Below, piece by piece: positions 20,286-22,942 of a stretch of DNA of 22,942 nucleotides. Origin of the DNA: Hypsibius dujardini (lineage: Eukaryota; Tardigrada; Eutardigrada; Parachela; Hypsibiidae); assembly GCA_001579985.1 (NCBI GenBank), contig LRSR01007482.1, positions 1 to 22,942 of the forward strand. Direction: 5' to 3'. The notes below the pieces were generated by a model. The model ran no database searches, was not told the DNA's origin, and saw nothing but the letters and a program-made list of their open reading frames with translations. Position 1 is the first letter of the stretch; every line of letters begins with the position of its first letter. Both the position numbers and the translations under genes were made by a program.

Positions 20286-22792
20286 ATGGGAGACAATAAC
20301 AACGCAGAACGCTACGACTCTATGCTGCTGTCCATGGCGCAGCAGCACACCGGTGGAGTCCCCGAGGTAATCTTCCTCCGCATGGGCCCACACTTCTCAA
20401 AGCTAATTCTTTCTCCATTTACCGACAGTTGCTTGATACTTTATTCGGATTTCTGGCGCGAAAAACCGATTTCTATGTCGGTGGCGAGGCGGGAGCCGCG
20501 GAGAAGGTTTGCGGAGCAAATCAACCAATCAATCAACTTTGTTTGTTGTTGCATCTTAACAATCAACCAATCAATCAACGTTGCTTGTTATTGTATCTCG
20601 ACAATCAACCAATCAATCAACTTTGTTTGTTGATGCATCTCGACAATCAACCAATCAATCGACCTTGTTTGTTGTTGCATCTCGACAATCAACCAATCAA
20701 TGCACCCACGCTCAATCGATCAATCAATCTATATCCTGCATTTTGAAAGAATGGCATACTTTGTTTTAGATGGTTCAGGCTGCGTTCCGGAAGCATGAAA
20801 AGTCAGCGGTCGATGCAAAAGCTGCCGTTCAGAAGGAACGAGAGGCAAAGCAGAGGAAGGTCGATGAACGCCGACAGAAGGAGAAGGAAGATCAACAGAA
20901 GGCCGCTGCAGCACTCATTGCCAAATCCGACTGCCAAATCCAGGAACTAACAGACGAAGAGGCGGACAAGTTGCAGAAGGAAATCGACGACGAGAAAGCG
21001 GGAAAATCAACGGAGACTGCGCCGAAAGTGCAAGATACGAAAGTTTCGGGGGCTGATGAGAAGGTAGGAAGTTTGTTTCCAAATTCCAACCTCTAGCCCG
21101 TTGATAGATCGGGTAATTTGTGGAAAAAAATTTCGGTTCCAACGACATCGCTCTATTGAAGATTAGCTTGAATGTTTCGATTAACATGGCGGTTTTAGTC
21201 TTTGGAGAAATCGATCTATCGATTCATTCTTGACTGACGTGGAATATGGTGCTGCAGGGATGGAGATATCGGTTGATTGATTGATTAGTCGGGTGTTGTC
21301 TAGACGGAGTGATTGATTGATTGATTAGTCAGGTGTTGTACAGATAGATGTATCAGTTGATTGATTGATTGGTCAGATGTTGTAGAGATGGATGTATAGA
21401 TTGATTGATTGGTCAGGTGTTGTCTGGATGGAGGTAGGTATCAGTTGATTGATTGATTAGTTAGGTGTTGTAGGGATGAAGGGATCGGTTGATCGATTGA
21501 TTGGTCAGAGTTTTAATTTTAAGTATATGAGTCAATCAACAATCAGTAGAGAGATCTCTGTTACCGGAGTTTGTCTGACTCCGACGAATTAAATTTGTTC
21601 GAATAATGCTCTTTTTTGCCAGGCCGACGAGGATGAGGACGAGGAAAGCAAGGGAAAATTGAAGCCGAATGCGGGGAACGGCTGTGATCTCGATAAGTAT
21701 CGGTGGACGCAGACACTTGGCGAAGTTGAAGTACGCGATCTCCCTGTGGCATTACTTCGGCTTTTAAAAAATGTGAATATTTCTTTCCGGTTCCAGTTGT
21801 ACGTGCCGCTGCAGCTTGGTGGGGTTCGCATCAAGAGCGCCGATGTTGTCGTTCAAATTGAGCAGAAGGTACCGAATAAGCACCATTTTGTGCTTGATTG
21901 ATTGATTGATTGATTCATCAGCAACTTTCCCGAAGTCTCCCTTTTTTTTATCCCAACCACTTTAAAACGTTTGATTCCAAGATTTCCAACACTCTTCCCC
22001 TCCAAATTCGATTCGGAATCGATTGACATCAGCAGAATCTATTTCGGATGCCAGGGGGCGGAGCTATGGGTCATTTCTGCAGTGTCACTCAGAAGCCTAG
22101 ATTGAAACAAGTCCGTAGCTCCGCCCCCTGGCATCCAAAAAAGGTTCTGCTGATGTGAAGCTAAAGAGGGTTTTTTTTATGCAGAAACTTCGAGTCGGAC
22201 TTCGCGGTCACCCACTGATCATCGACGGGGAGCTTTACAATAAGGTGAAGCTTGAGGATTGTCTCTGGACATTGGACGGCCAGAAAGGGATTCAAGTGAC
22301 GTTGGAGAAAGTGAACAAGATGGAGTGGTGGAGCCGTCTGGTGCTGTCCGATCCCGAACTGAACACCCGCAAAGTCAACCCGGAACCATCAAAGGTAAGA
22401 CGCTCAGGCCGTGTGAAAAGGCACAGGGACATTTTCATTCAGACACGTCTGTAAAAACTAAAACTAAAACTGAAATTCCAAATTTTTGCCATTTTCATCG
22501 CAGACCTTGTCTTAAGCGGGTTTATCTGTCTTCTTTTTCCGTGTACTCGCGTTTAGCTGGGAGACCTTGACTCGGACACCCGACCCATGGTAGAGAAAAT
22601 GATGTTCGACCAACGCCAGAAGGAAATGGGCCTACCGACTTCGGAGGACCAAAAGAAGCAAGATATTCTCAAGAAGTAGGTTTTTCTAATATATTTTTTG
22701 GCAAAGGGTACTGGCTCAGTCCTGTCGTTTATTTTGATAGGTTCATGCAACAGCACCCCGAAATGGATTTCTCCAAAGCAAAGTTCTCTTGA
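20286..22792 (+). CDS. NUDC: NudC nuclear distribution protein
   Basis: Conserved cytosolic protein acting with dynein/LIS1 and as an Hsp90 co-chaperone in mitosis and nuclear movement. Eight exons: 20286-20366, 20429-20506, 20770-21063, 21623-21730, 21797-21868, 22185-22394, 22557-22675, 22741-22792 (1014 nt, 337 residues; human ~331). Seen: N-terminal NudC segment ([32 protein letters not shown]; ~13-48), charged coiled coil (~55-135), the [15 protein letters not shown] motif, an acidic stretch, then the CS domain from [11 protein letters not shown] (~177) through [22 protein letters not shown]-like [10 protein letters not shown] and SDPELNT. The C-terminus has [19 protein letters not shown] and ends [16 protein letters not shown]. 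All splices are GT-AG with weak but consistent donors. The ATG is the one that gives the conserved N-terminus. Confidence 0.97.
20516..20712 (+). repeat. 42-bp tandem array in NudC intron 2
   Basis: CAACC marks units at 20522, 20564, 20606, 20648 and 20690, an exact 42-bp period. Units contain CAACCAATCAATCAAC, TTTGTTTGTTGTTGCATCT and CGACAAT. It fills most of the 263-nt intron 20507-20769. Confidence 0.95.
21264..21510 (+). repeat. 40-48-bp TGAT-based tandem array in NudC intron 3
   Basis: AGGTGTTGT-type marks at 21291, 21331, 21375, 21415 and 21463, each preceded by TTGATTGATTGATTAGTC or a variant and followed by a variable GGATGGA segment. It lies in the 559-nt intron 21064-21622. Confidence 0.92.
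21880..22160 (+). mobile_element. Intron-resident hairpin element, copy B
   Basis: Ordered blocks: CACCATTTTGTGCTTGATTG, TTGATTGATTGATTCATCA, TTCCCGAAGTC, TCCCAACCACT, TTTGATTCCAAGATTTCCAA, CCTCCAAATTCGATTCGGAA, then a hairpin with arms ATGCCAGGGGGCGGAGCTAT and GTAGCTCCGCCCCCTGGCAT flanked by CAGCAGAATCT / GGTTCTGCTG. It matches copy A in the same order and in the sense direction of NudC. It spans all but ~35 nt of the intron 21869-22184 and ends ~28 nt before the acceptor. The loop is the reverse complement of copy A's loop. Confidence 0.88.
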
Positions 22793-22942
22793 AGAAACAA
22801 TTGAGCCACTTCCTCTTTCATTTACTTTAGACTCTTCGGAAATCGTTCCATTTTCATACAATCAAGTATGCTTGCACAATCTAAATTTTCCGCTGGGCCG
22901 GGCATTAAATCAAAGATTCAGGAGAAAGCAGTGGCAAGCTCT
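22793..22942 (+). other. 3' flank of NudC
   Basis: Presumed 3' UTR and downstream DNA. An ATTAAA at 22904-22909, 112 nt past the stop, is the only polyadenylation-like hexamer seen. No further gene is recognisable before the window ends. Confidence 0.4.

Overview
This is nuclear DNA from an animal. It has five protein-coding genes interrupted by spliceosomal introns (GT-AG throughout), and each gene is recognisable by family. In order they are: NEIL1-like DNA glycosylase (+, 5' end cut off by the window edge), SNAPC4-like Myb subunit of the snRNA-activating complex (-), a very large PIAS-type SUMO E3 ligase (-), an SLC35E2-like sugar-phosphate/nucleotide-sugar transporter family protein (-), and NudC (+). 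Flies and nematodes are thought to lack NEIL1, so the host is probably another kind of invertebrate with a fairly compact genome. A tardigrade-like genome is one guess, but nothing in the window settles the species.

Layout: 1-2424 NEIL1, with a ~850-bp inverted-repeat element in its first visible intron. 2425-2854 is a convergent gap with an element remnant. 2855-6663 SNAPC4 (six exons). 6664-7564 is a gap with a duplicated 107-bp promoter-proximal block and two 115-bp foldback elements. 7565-14030 PIAS (twelve exons, 1115 codons). 14065-16774 is an intergenic stretch with another foldback element, a 142-bp-unit satellite and a TGTC/TGCC microsatellite. 16775-19172 SLC35E2-like (six exons). 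19173-20285 is a divergent promoter gap. 20286-22792 NudC (eight exons). All exon models were built by hand from splice signals, reading phase and remembered family alignments, and every one closes in frame. The genes have unrelated jobs (base excision repair, snRNA transcription, SUMO ligation, membrane transport, dynein/chaperone function), so this is a chance neighbourhood and not a pathway cluster.

The striking feature is the repeat content of the introns. Introns are either short (about 60-175 nt) or long (263-1314 nt), and every long one contains a tandem array or a foldback element. The arrays have locus-specific unit lengths (47, 67, 36, 42, 40-48, 42/49 bp), several built on an ATCA/TGAT core, and others are TGTC/GTCC microsatellites.

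The best candidate for something undescribed is a ~280-bp element found twice, in an SLC35E2 intron and a NudC intron. Both copies lie in the sense orientation of their host and end about 30 nt before the 3' splice site. Each ends in a long GC-rich hairpin whose loop is inverted between the two copies. One copy makes up most of its intron, which suggests an introner-like or intron-targeted foldback element.
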